Source of the DNA: Ancistrus triradiatus
Lineage: Eukaryota > Chordata > Actinopteri > Siluriformes > Loricariidae
NCBI GenBank assembly: GCA_025084515.1
Contig: JAJAGP010001986.1
Coordinates: 1 to 64,000, forward strand
Direction of reading: 5' to 3'
Length of the DNA stretch: 64,000 bases
In this document: positions 31,865 through 42,900 of the stretch, in pieces
Numbering within the stretch: position 1 is the stretch's first letter
How the letters are laid out: every line of letters begins with the position of its first letter
Translations under genes and position numbers: made by a program
The notes under the pieces: generated by a model
The model's input: only the letters and a program-made list of their open reading frames with translations
Told to the model about the DNA's origin: nothing
The model's database searches: none

Positions 31865-33105
31865 GCTTAAAAATGCATTTGCATAAGTAAAACATAAATA
31901 CATCTGAGACTGAAGGAGGAACAATGAGTTATCTTGAGAACCTTATTGGTTGCAATAAGGCTATGAGTCCTGACTCTTGTCTCTGAGCCACAGCGGCTGT
32001 CTTAGTTTCAAGATGAATTATATGTATTAGAAAAGATCATTCCAAACTTGAAGATGTATAAAATCCTTATAACGTTGGTTGGATGTTAGACATAAAGACA
32101 TAAAACATAAACAATTAATGTACATTTATGTACCTTTGTTAAGTGTGAAATGTGAACTAGTACAGTAAAAAGTAACTGTGTGGGATCTTCCTCAAGTGAA
32201 TTTAAGGTTAGGTTTTAATACTTGCAATTAATCATACTCTAAATAAGAAAATGCGTCAGAACCATAAAATAAAGCAATAGGATAACAGTATTTGACAATT
32301 TATGAGATTTATAAAAAATACTTCATGAATCAATAAACCAAAAACAACCGGTATGGATGAGAAATGTTTTATGAGAACTCTTTTTAGAACACAGATTTTT
32401 GAAGGTCTAGTATAGTGTGAGTTTTTTTATTGAGATCTCTGCTAAAACTCAAGAAGAGACATGTGAGATTACTTGAGTCTTTTTTTATGAGCAGAAAAAC
32501 CTGAAAAACAGGAGACTTGTTTTTCTTTCCAGCTCACTATTCTCTAGAAAAACCAAAGCCAAATTAAGGAGTTCCATTTAGATTTTTTCCCCTCTGCATA
32601 TCCAGTGTGGTGTGATACAACCTTACAAGGTGAAAATCCAAGTAACTCAAGGTTTCAACAGTGCTGGAAATTGAACCCTCAATCATCAGGTAAGGTCCAG
32701 CATCTGCACCATCACTGTATGCTCTTCTTGAACATCTCTTTCTAAAACTATGGCCATTAATATGAATTTGATCTTCTCTGGGGAACCAGTCTGTGTTATG
32801 AATCTTATGAAAGCAGATGGATGGGGGTGAGGTTAAATAATAAAAATTTAAGGAACATCATTCCTCTTCAACCGAACGTTATAGGCACAAAATATTCAGG
32901 CAGATCTCATGGTATACAGCCATCCCAGATGAATCTACCAGTCACTGTGATCACCTCTTTGACCCAGAGTTCAAATGTAGTGTGTTTTACACCATTAGAG
33001 TCAGTCCTTTGCTCTGTGCATAGTGACTTTAGGCTTATGTACAGCAGTGCAGCCATGAAAACGTGATCCTGAAAACCTGAACATTGTTGTTCTTGTTCTG
33101 ATTTT
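31865..33105. other. Intergenic, nothing recognised
   Basis: AT-rich; no exon and no repeat that I could name. Confidence 0.4.
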
Positions 33106-33109
33106 CACC

Positions 33110-33268
33110 ATGGAGGTGATGCAGTGGTTTAGGTACTAGACTGTAGAGCAGAAGGTTCAAGTCCCCCTCTGCCAAGTTGCTGCTTTTGGGTTCTTGAGCA
33201 AGGCCCTTAACCAACAATTGCTTGGATTGTATCAGTTGTGAGGTGCCCTGGAGTGTCTGCTAAATGTA
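33110..33268 (+). mobile_element. tRNA-derived SINE, copy 5
   Basis: 'TGGTTTAGGTACTAGACTGTAGAGCAGAAGGTTCAAGTCC', then 'GGGTTCTTGAGCAAGGCCCTTAACC' and a short 'GTGTCTGCTAAATGTAAA' end. Confidence 0.75.
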
Positions 33269-33272
33269 AAAA

Positions 33273-33375
33273 ATGGACTGTAGTCTGGTGATCTGAAGGT
33301 CCATTGTTCAAATCCCACCACTGTTGGGTCCTTGAACACCCCCAATTGCTTGGATTGTAATGTTGCTGAAATCTG
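33273..33375 (+). mobile_element. tRNA-derived SINE, copy 6 (partial)
   Basis: 'TCTGGTGATCTGAAGGTCCATTGTTCAAATCCCACC' and 'CACTGTTGGGTCCTTGAACA'; truncated, in tandem with the copies on either side. Confidence 0.65.
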
Positions 33376-33377
33376 AG

Positions 33378-33570
33378 ACTGTGGTAGCCTAGTGGTTAAG
33401 GTACTGAACTCTGGACCAGAAGGTTGAGGGTTCAAATCCCACCTCTGCCAAGCTGCCACTGTTGGGTCCTTGAGCAAGGCCCTTAACCCACAATTGCTTG
33501 GATTCTTAGTCTAAGTCTGTACCAATTGTAAGTCGCTCTGGATAAGGGCATCTGCTAAATACTGTAAAAA
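33378..33570 (+). mobile_element. tRNA-derived SINE, copy 7 (near full length)
   Basis: Complete order of blocks: 'GTGGTAGCCTAGTGGTTAAGGTACTG', 'CCAGAAGGTTGAGGGTTCAA', 'TGCCACTGTTGGGTCC', 'CCAATTGTAAGTCGCTCTGG', 'ATAAGGGCATCTGCTAAATACTGTA'. Confidence 0.88.
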
Positions 33571-34034
33571 AAACTACTTTCCAGCATTGGAAACACTTCT
33601 ATTTATAACACATAATCTGTAATGGGAGCTTGGGTGGCACCACTGTAATTCCTGCCAGCCTTTAGCCGGGTCGAGCATCACACAGGCATGAATACCAATG
33701 TCTGAGGGAAAGGAAGCCAGATGGAAGGATCATCCCCTGACACTGCAACAGCATCCCCTGTCGAACCCTGTGATTGGCTCTTGACCTGTCCAATAAATTC
33801 TACAACAGTTTCCCGTGTGTCCAATAAATTCCAAGATATGCTCCAGACCCCCCTTTTTAGGAAAAGGCATCTTGAGAACTGTTGAAACATCTGACCTTTG
33901 GATGAATCACCAGCCTGAGGGTTCATCTAGTTTTTCCTGCATGAATTGTGAATAATTACTCAGCGTGTTCAATGAAGACGTAACAATTGCTATGTAATGT
34001 TACAGCTTATACAGTCTTAGCCATTGTTGTTTGA

Positions 34035-34105
34035 GTGGTAGATTGGCACGGATGGGATTTGAAGCCTAGACCCTATAGGCTAATACTTTAACCACTATTC
34101 CAACA
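34035..34105 (-). mobile_element. tRNA-derived SINE head, reverse orientation
   Basis: 'GGATGGGATTTGAAGCCTAGACCC..GGCTAATACTTTAACCACTATTCC' is the reverse of a diverged SINE head. Truncated. Confidence 0.5.
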
Positions 34106-34109
34106 AAGT

Positions 34110-35120
34110 CACAATTCAGTTTGGCATCATCATCATCATCAACATCACATTGTGGTATGTTTTCATATTCTGTATCAGAGTTTGGGGTGGATTAGTCTTT
34201 CAGCCAGTTCTATACATGCACCATTCTCCTGCCATGTGTGAGCCCGTCTTTGTTTGAATGTTGCCATTACAATTTGTGTCACTGGTATCAGGAAGTGGTT
34301 TGCTGTTCACGGTCTGAAAACAAACCTCGGCTATTTATTTGATAGTTGCAGAGAGCAACAATACGTTTTCAGAAGGTGCATTTCAATTTGACTCTGCACT
34401 CATCCACTATATACCTGCCTCTGCATTTTGTTAATAGCGTGTTGTTTAGATGTCGCTTCGTGTCTTGCAAAGTTGAGTGTTATGGGCTTGACTGACTTTT
34501 CTGAGTTGTTTAGAAAGTTTCAAAAGCCACTGTGAAGTGCAAAGATTATTCAGTGCAGACAGGCATGTAAATGTTACGAAAGCCACAAGCTGTGACACTT
34601 CAGAGACAGAAGGTACGAATGAACAAGATAACACAGGAAACAGTGTGGAGGCGACTTGTTGGCATAAAGGTGAAAAACTTACGGCTGTTTTAGGAACCTC
34701 TACCCACTTTAACAGGACGGGGTCAGGTTAACAGGAACACCTGACTTAGACATTTCTTTATGCACTGAAATGTCAGCGATTTTTCTAGCTCTTATTTTAT
34801 TAAAAAGGTTAAATTCACAGCATTTAGCAGGTGCTCTTAACAACAACTGACAGATGGATAGGTAAGAGTTTGCAGCGTTGTTAATATGAACAGTAGGGCT
34901 AATGTGAGGCCAGGCCAGAAATCAGAGGTACATACGTATAGCCTAAAAACAGAGCACAGGGAACATAGGTGTGCATGGCAGTTAAATAGTACCTTAAATG
35001 CAGAGTCGAGGACAGAAACACACGAAAACACAAAGGAATACACGAAACACAGGATTCATGATAACAGAACAGTTAGTGAGCAAGGGAGAAAGAACCTCGT
35101 TAGTAAAGGGGACTAATAAA
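34110..35120. other. Intergenic
   Basis: A short (ATC)n run at 34125-34143; otherwise nothing recognised. Confidence 0.4.
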
Positions 35121-35124
35121 TGAT

Positions 35125-35310
35125 GTAGAGAAACAGATGGACTACTGTCTGTAATTGTAGAACTACAAAGTGCTTCTACTCTGTTGTCTAATAATCAGGA
35201 CCCCCACAAAACCTGTGCTGGTGACACCTCAGTGTCACTGCTGGACTGAAAATAGTCCACCAACCAAAAATGTCCAGCCTCCAGCATCCTGTAGGCAGTG
35301 TTCTATGAGC
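35125..35310. repeat. Interspersed 'R' repeat, copy 2
   Basis: 'GAGAAACAGATGGACTACTGTCTGTAATTGTAGAACTACAAAG', then 'CAGTGTCACTGCTGGACTGAAAATAGTCCACCAACC' and 'ATGTCCAGCCTCCAGCATCC'. The second half is the same as the centre of the inverted pair at 42.5-43.2 kb. Confidence 0.7.
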
Positions 35311-35609
35311 ACTAATGAAGGATCAGAGCGCTGATTCCCAAAGTGGTTGATCACGTATTGCGGGTGGGTGCAGCAAGGCAAATGAATGAGACATTTGAGA
35401 ACCGTTATGTTACAAAGTAAAAATGTAAGATACATAATGCTCGTCACTTGTAATAATTGCCCAATATAGTTAGTTTGTTTTGTTCAATAAGAAGCTGCAG
35501 CTTTGTATAAATTCAAATAAATTCCAGTGGAGTTTGGAAGTAAAAGACATGTACGTATGTGCCAGAGCAGGGGATCTTCAAAGGGGGGGCATTGCATAAT
35601 CTAGAAGGT

Positions 35610-35965
35610 GCACAGTGAGTGAACAGGGTTTAAAAACTCCAGCAGCACTGCTGTGTCTGATCCACAAATACCAGCACGACACACACTAACACACCACAAC
35701 CACATCAGGGACACTGCAGTGCTGAGAATGATCCACCACCCAAATAGTACCTGATCCGTGGTAGCCTAGCGGGTAAGGTACTGGACTATGGACCAGAAGG
35801 TCCAGGGTTCAAATCACGCCTCTGCCAAGCTGCCACTGTTGGGTCCTTGTATCAATTGTAAGTCGCTCTGGATAAGAGCGTCTGCTAAGTGCTGTAAATG
35901 TAAATGTAAATGTACATGGTAAGCGGAACTGATAAAATGGACAATGGATAAAATGTACCTAATAA
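35610..35965. repeat. Interspersed 'R' repeat, copy 3, split by a SINE
   Basis: The left part ends 'CACCCAAATAGTACCTGATC' at about 35756. The right part 'GGTAAGCGGAACTGATAAAATGG' resumes after the SINE at 35757-35915. Confidence 0.75.
35757..35915 (+). mobile_element. tRNA-derived SINE, copy 8, inside the R repeat
   Basis: 'GTAGCCTAGCGGGTAAGGTACTGG', 'CCAGAAGGTCCAGGGTTCAA', 'GTAAGTCGCTCTGGATAAG', 'AGCGTCTGCTAAGTGCTGTA' and TGTAAA repeats. A well-preserved, hence young, copy. Confidence 0.9.
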
Positions 35966-35999
35966 AATGGGTATAGTCTGTCTTCTAACCGCTGTGCAA

Positions 36000-37485
36000 A
36001 TCACTATGTGGTTCAGCTAATCTTGACTCAGTCATGCCGCTCATATATCCAGCTACGCAAGTGTGCTCGTATGTGTCTATTCTGAGAGGTGACAATTTTC
36101 TGAGGAATAGGACTGCAATCTACTCACTCGCAGAACGAGCTGCCAGCCTGATCTGTTACAGCCAGTTTTAACTATGTGCAAGCTTTCTAAGAAGGATTTG
36201 AAGGTACACACGAGGAAAGACATTGCATTGCATTAAAAATTCCAACCAATTTCATTCACTCTAGTCTTTTCGGTCTTTTCTACTGCTTCTTCTTTTTGGT
36301 AGCAGCGCTCTAAACTGAGAAGGAGGAAATGTTGACACATGTTCTTCAGGCTGTAGACCAAATTCGACGAAAAACCAAATCAGCCCGCGTGATCGTGGCC
36401 GACTTCCTTTGTGAGCAGCCCCTAAGCAGAACACGATGTACTCAATGAAGCTGTGGCTATTACACAACGCTTGTAGAGAATTAGAGCAGCACGTATCAGA
36501 GGCCTGGCGAGGTTAGATTTGTGATGAGTGCATGGCTGAGCTGGAGGGAAGGAGTGGTGTCACTGGGAATGTTTAAATTCAAGAAGAGATCCTCTGGTTG
36601 GGCTTTATTATGTGTTATATAACAGTTAGTTCCGACAAGCTTTATGCAAACAAATAACATGCAAATAATGCAGTAACCCTAATAAATAACTACATTCTAT
36701 GATTTAAGTCTTAATTCATTTTAGTTTTAGTCCTATAATGTTTGCTTATTTGCGTTTTGTATTTCAAGATAACGTTAACTGGCAGTGTTATATAAACCTT
36801 TTGTAGCACACTTAGTGCCGGGTAGGGGATTGTTACCGTTGCATAGCAACAACTCATTTGTTGTGGGCCTGCTTTTTGGCAAACAGTATTGTCAGTATTA
36901 AAGTATATTCAGTATGAAATGTAGTGCTTATCTGGTTTATTTTGTCTATTTTGTTCTTAGAAACTTGCATAAAAGCAATAGGATACTCGAGATTGTGTGT
37001 TGTTGTGAATAACATCACTGCTATGATGATCTATGGCACTCACCTCAAAATCACAGTCATGATATTATTCGTAAAAACACGTGAATAGGGCTGTAGGGAT
37101 TTTTACCCAAAAGTATCAGTTCTAAAATGGCAACCTTAGTAGCTGCTACTTCTGAATTGTGTTCAACTGAAACCATGAATAGATGACGTCGCAGTCTTGG
37201 TGTTCACAACTCAAGTTCTGCAAAATGAAATGTTACTGTGAATCAGTGGTCTGAAGAAGAACTAACCAAATTATCGCCGTATGTCTCATGATAAAAGAGG
37301 AAGATTTGTGTGCAATACGTATGTGTGAATATGTGTATCTTAATGGGACATTCCATTAATACCCACGAAAACCACAGCTTTTATGAATATTTATGAACTA
37401 GCCAATATCAAACACTTTTACGTATATAGTCCTGCTATGTGCTATAGGTCTGCGCTTTCCTGTTTTGTGCAGGATCATTAGAAAT
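36000..37485. other. Intergenic, nothing recognised
   Basis: No repeat or exon that I could name. Confidence 0.4.
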
Positions 37486-37487
37486 GT

Positions 37488-38108
37488 ACAGTACAGTTCA
37501 AAAGTCTTAGGTCACCATTAGATTTAGCGCTGGTATAATGACCATATATAATGCATCGTCAACCACTGAACCCAAAAATTTCGAGTCCAATAAGTTCAAT
37601 TATGGTACCACTACGAATCCTTATTTATAGTGTACTGTGCAGAAGTCTTAGGCCACCATTAGATTTGTTGTATTAGCAATGGTATAATGACTATATATAG
37701 CATTGTCAATGACTGGACCCAAAAATTTAAAACTTTGATTTGTCACTCCATAATACTCTTTTCCACTTAGATTCATTCCATCTTTGGGAGTTTTAGCATG
37801 TCTTAGTATTTTCATCCAGTTCCTCTTCTGAAAATGTGGTTTCTTGGCTGCTGCCCTTCCAAAAACTCAACTCCTATTGTTTTTGGAAATGTATTAGTCA
37901 GGAAACCACGTTTTCAGAAGAGGAACTGGATGAAAATGGAAGCTGTTTTGTCTGTCAGTTTTTTAATACTGCATACAAATTTCCTGTATTGTATTTTCTG
38001 GTCTGTCGTCTAATAAAGAGACTGAGAAATAATGATATATGGTCATTATACCATTTGCTAAAACAATGGTATATCTAATCGTGGCCTAAGACTCTTGCAC
38101 AGTACTGC
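37488..38108 (-). mobile_element. Short non-autonomous Tc1 derivative, copy 3 (with a truncated copy in front)
   Basis: A left fragment 37488-37592 ('ACAGTACAGTTCAAAAGTCTTAGGTCACC') precedes a longer copy 37629-38108 with both ends. In the longer copy part of the transposase remnant appears as a local inverted repeat ('TTCCTCTTCTGAAAATGTGGTTTC..' at about 37820 and its inverse at about 37900). Confidence 0.75.
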
Positions 38109-38114
38109 ACATGT

Positions 38115-38192
38115 CACGTTAATGAAGTGGGATTTGAACCTTGGACCATGTGGTCTACAGGTTAAAACCTTAACCACACAGCCACCGTAACT
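38115..38192 (-). mobile_element. tRNA-derived SINE head, reverse orientation
   Basis: 'GAAGTGGGATTTGAACCTTGGACCATGTGGTCTACAGGTTAAAACCTTAACCAC' is a reverse SINE or tRNA-like head directly beside the Tc1 derivative. Confidence 0.6.
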
Positions 38193-38361
38193 GTAATAAT
38201 TGTTGATGAGTATCATTGTGCTGGATTTTCCTTCACTGTGCATTACAAAACTTCCACTCTAAGCAGAAACAAGGTAGGGGTGAGGTGCAAACTCCTAAAA
38301 AAGAATCAAAGTTGAAGAGCATGAAGTTTATTGTAGTGAAGGAAAGTGGAATATTAACATT

Positions 38362-38402
38362 TACAAACACACACGCACGCACACACACACACACACACAC
38401 AG
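38362..38402. repeat. (CA)n microsatellite
   Basis: About 20 CA/CG dinucleotides, directly visible. Confidence 0.9.
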
Positions 38403-38857
38403 ACGTAAGTAATGTACAAGTGTCTTAAGTGTCATAAAAGTGCTGAAAGAAACTATGCAGAAGTGCAAAGACAAAAAAGTTCATCTTCTATTTACATAGC
38501 TTCACGCTGGTGAAATAATTACGTTAGACATTAAATAGCTTTTAGAAATGGGAAAAACAAACCGTGAACTAGAAGAAAAGGTTCAGTCTAAAGATTAGTT
38601 AGCAACATTTTGCAGGTGAGTTTTGCAAGACAGATTGCAAATTTCCAAGTACACAACTTTCCAAGTTTACAACAAAAAATGTAGGACTTGTAGTAGCTCT
38701 AAATTCATTTAGTAAACGCCAAGTCGTGGCTTAATCTCTCACTCCAGCAATGGAGGGCGTTGCTGCTAATCTTGCAGTCCCAACTTGCTCTATTTCACAA
38801 ACTGCAAGTAAGAGAAGTGCACTGAGGAAATACTGTACAGCCAAGTGCTCAAACCAT

Positions 38858-39966
38858 TTACACATAAGACTCTTTTGCGTAGGATAACTCCTCAAAGACG
38901 GGTTGACTGCACCTACGGGAGAGTTTCTGAATCCTGGTGCAGCCCACGGACTCTGACATGGCTCTCTGTCTGAATGAGTTCTGCTGTGGCTGGTTTAACG
39001 CATCATTTGAAGAAGTTAAACGGTCCAAATATTGGTTAACAGGGCTAACGTCCAGGATGTTATCGTTCATGGAGATGGGGCGTGCCCTTCTGCCCAGCTC
39101 TCTTGCATGGTGGACGGTCATGGCTCGATATTCCGGAGGTGCGGGCAGAACTCCGGACAGCATCGCCTGCTCGTAGGACGGAGGCCTGCCAGGGTCGCGA
39201 CGGTCCACGTGGTCAAAGACTTCAACTGCGGACAGTGGGCGCTGACGCCTGACCGGCTCGTCTTGTACCTCCACTTCGTTCTGAGAGTCCTCCTGGAGCG
39301 TCTCGCATGAAAAAGCAACATCTTTCTGTGCCTCCGATTTCTTCGAGCTTCCCCTGTTGCTGGAGAAACTTCCCAGGCTCTGGGTTCTCTTGAACGGAAA
39401 CGAACGGCGGGAATCTGTCTCCGATTTGAATTTCACACTAAGAGAATGATGTTTTTCCAGTTGTGATTTACGAGGGCTGGAAGGAGAGGGCAAAGGAGAG
39501 GTGGCAAAGACAGAACTCTCTGAAATGTTCGAGTTAGCACTCTCCAAAGAACAAGAGGAGGAGCAGGAGCAGGCTGCAACGTCTAAGCTCAGACTCCCAA
39601 TCGTCTTCCTCAGGGAAGGTTGGAACGGTCTCCTCTGCTGCTGCAGAAATGAGTCCTCTGAGGTTTGCTTCTTCAGCGGTTGGTCCTCGTAGGCTCTCGC
39701 CGAGGAACAGTCGTCGTGACTGCGTGCCAGGAATCGGAGACTCGCCACGTCATTCGTTGGAAAAATCGCAGGCTCGGAGCAGCGCCGGTCAACAGGTTTG
39801 TTGAAGGTTTCAAAGATGTCTTCTGAGGAATGGGAATGATCGCTCGGGGAACGGTTTCGGGGGTGAGGACCTCCATCCTGAGAATGACCCATGGCCTCTC
39901 CGCTCTCGCCGTCTCCGTCAGGGTCGGGGCTGTCGTACGCTGAGTCATGGTGGTGCAAAGATGTTT
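38858..39966 (-). CDS. tagap: tagap last coding exon (C-terminal tail)
   Basis: 368 codons and TAA after acceptor CCCACAG; the upstream in-frame bases to 40057 are intron. Low-complexity Ser/Pro/Arg-rich, probably disordered and phosphorylated. Conserved islands: DSAYDSPDPD, DRRCSEPAIF, SVFATSPLPSPSSPRKS, LSAVEVFDHVDR, PSYEQAM, RAMSESV and the YAKESYV end. Confidence 0.95.
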
Positions 39967-42900
39967 CTGTGGGAATCAAAGGATAGGACTTTAGAAGGTG
40001 GACTTTGCATTTCTGAACATGCACTGCACAGAACATTCTCAAGTCCAATGACTTCAACTATGGTACCAATACAAATCCTTATTATATAATAGTACGGTGC
40101 AAAAGTCTTAGGCCAAACTTAGATTAGATTTTCAATGATTAGACCTAAAATTTTCAAACTTGGATTCGTCACTCCATAATACTCTTTTCCACTGATCTTC
40201 ATTCCAATCTTTGTGAGCTTTAGCATATTTTATCCCTTTACACCCTTTTCCCCTTCCCCTGCTGCCACCCTTTTAAAAATGCCATTCCTGATCAAGCTTC
40301 TTTGCCCTATAGAAGGGTAAACGTCTGGTCACATTAAATACTTGACAGTGTAGTCTATAGAAGTTGTTTTTAAAGTACTGCTTACAAATGTCCTGTACTT
40401 TCTGGTGGTATTCTAATAAAGAGACTGAGAAATAATTATATATGGTCATTATAGTTTTGCTAAAACAATGGTATAGCTAATCTAATGGTGGTCTTAGACT
40501 TTAGCACAGTACACTATCTTTTGTTCATGAGCGTGGTTCTCCTTACCCGAATTATCTTCCAGCTCGTCTTGTTCTGGGTCCCCAAGAAGAGTAATGATCT
40601 TTTCTCCAAAAACGTCACTGCAGCGTTCAATCAGGAACTGAGTCAAGCTGTTCACCTAAAATGCACAACAGAATGTATAACCTTTAGGGTTATAAATAGA
40701 GCATGGCCTAATTTTGCGTGCTTAATGGAAAATGAATTTATTTGAATTTGAATGTCGGGGTTTTCCCTGCTCTGACCTATTCGATCTGACTCAGGAAGGA
40801 GGGCACTGTAGCGGTGTAGCTAATCTTAAATACTGTACGTGTTGTTGATGTTTAGTAAATTCATTTTCAGTTCGGATGTTAGGTGCTTTTTGTTATCTAG
40901 CAGATTGTATTTCGTAAAGACAATTTACTTTCACTTTTACTTTTAACCTGCATGTTCTGGATGATATTTGAAGAGTATTAATATACTATAATTGTGTTAC
41001 ATACATATAGGAGTCACTACTTTAAAGTGAATTCATAGGATTGTTTTATTTTTCACATTCATTTTAACTTTTAAAACTGGAATTCTGTACGACGTCTATC
41101 ATGCTATTTCACGCCAAGTATTTCCATTGCAATTCTGCAACCCCCACGCCGTGCCTCTCTTTTGGCTGCTGATCTGATACTGGAGTGATACGCATCTGAT
41201 ACCGAGCTGATTGCTTCCTGTCAGATACACACCAGTCCAAGTTGTACATTTGTTTCTATAGTACGCTGCCTACTGTTTGGGTTTCTGGTATGTGCGCTCG
41301 TACAAATCGCGCTCGCACCCGAGCAAACAAAAATATTTGCCTTAGTAAAAACTAGAACGCTGTGGTTTTTCATGCTTCAGAAATCACACTTTGATGTTCA
41401 GGCGCTTAGTAAAAGTGAGAAGACAGGTGCCGAACCTTTTCGACCGTGATCACGTCCAGCGGCTGGCTGCTCGGCTGCAGCAGGGTGGGTGCCAGGCAGA
41501 TCGCCAGGTTTTTAGGTTCCATTTTGTTCTTCTCAGACTGCAGGATGATGTGGTGCAGCACGCAGAGCAGGTACTGCAGAAGGACGCCATTGGCCTCGGG
41601 CAGATTAGAAACCAGCCTAAATGCAAAGGAAGTGTGGGGAAGGACAAGAGACAAGAAGAGGAAGACTGAAATCAGTTCGGCTCTGTGTTTTTAGCAGATG
41701 CAGAAGTGGCGTCCTGACATTTTGACAGTTTCTGTAATGCTTCTTCCTTATTCGACTCTCCCTGAGAGAGAAAAGTCCACTGAAAGCCCCTCTTTCTGTT
41801 CCTGTTTTTGTGAGTAGCCAGAAAAGTTAGGTGCTTTCAATTGCTCTTGTGTGGGTGGGTGTGTTTTGAATTGCCACTTGCATTAACCACTACCAACTGG
41901 ACAGAATTTCTTTAATCTCATTTTCCTTCTTATATTTGCATTGAGTCGTTTAGCAAACACCCTCATCCAGAGCGACTTGTTTCTGACTTCAAACCTTCTA
42001 GAACCAATTGAGTTCAATTTCAGAGGTTCCACTGTACTTGTGTTTGTCTGTTTCATTCTTTCTTTGTCACATTTCATGCACTTCAGCTTCTTCAGAAAAA
42101 GTCCACCAAAAGCCCCTCTTTCTGTTCTTTTTTTGTTTTTTTGTTTAGTTTCTTTTTCCCCCAATACATCCAGATGTTTTAGTTGCCTCTGTATACCCAT
42201 AGAATGTGGTGGACAATATTTTACAGTGTGAAATGGACTGAACCATCTACTTACCGCTTCAGTTCGGTCAGTCTCTCCCCTACGTCCTCTTTTTGCAACG
42301 CTTCAATCCATTCATCATAATGCTTGGCCACCATCAGGCTTCCAGGAATCTCCCTCAGGAATGTCTGTCAGTAAATATCCGATCAGTCATTACTTACTGC
42401 TATCGTTCACCACTAGTCATTATAGTAGAGTCCATTATTTCTCTGTCTAGTTCACTAACTTGTACACCTGCTGTTCATTTTATTAGGTACACCTCTTTGT
42501 TTCCACACTCATTGTCCATTTTATCAGTTCCACTCACCATATAGATGTACTTTGTAGTTCTACAATTACAGACTGTAGTCCATGTGTTTCTCTACATAGT
42601 TCTCTAATGGTCAGGACCAGCACAGATCAGGTACTGTTTGGGTGGTGGATCATTCTCAGCACTGTAGTGACACTGATGGGGTGGTGCTGTGTTAGTGTGT
42701 GCTGTGCTGGCGTGAGTGCGGCTGGAGCTTTTAAACAGTGTTCACTCACTGTGCACTCTATTAGACACTCCTACCTTATTGCTCCACCTTGTAGATGTAA
42801 AGTAAGAAACAGTAGCTCATCTGTTGTTGCACAGTTTGCGTTAATCATCCTGTAATCCTTCATCAGTGCTCACAGGATGCTGCCTACAGGATGGTGGTGG

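Noticed and set aside
33378..33450. Possible tRNA genes at the 'GGTTCAAATCCC' sites
   Set aside because: Each site is followed by the same non-tRNA body and tail and occurs many times, which identifies SINEs. None folds obviously as a complete cloverleaf.
38937..39310. Overlapping plus-strand open frames over the tagap tail
   Set aside because: Shadows of the minus-strand coding exon, caused by its higher GC content.
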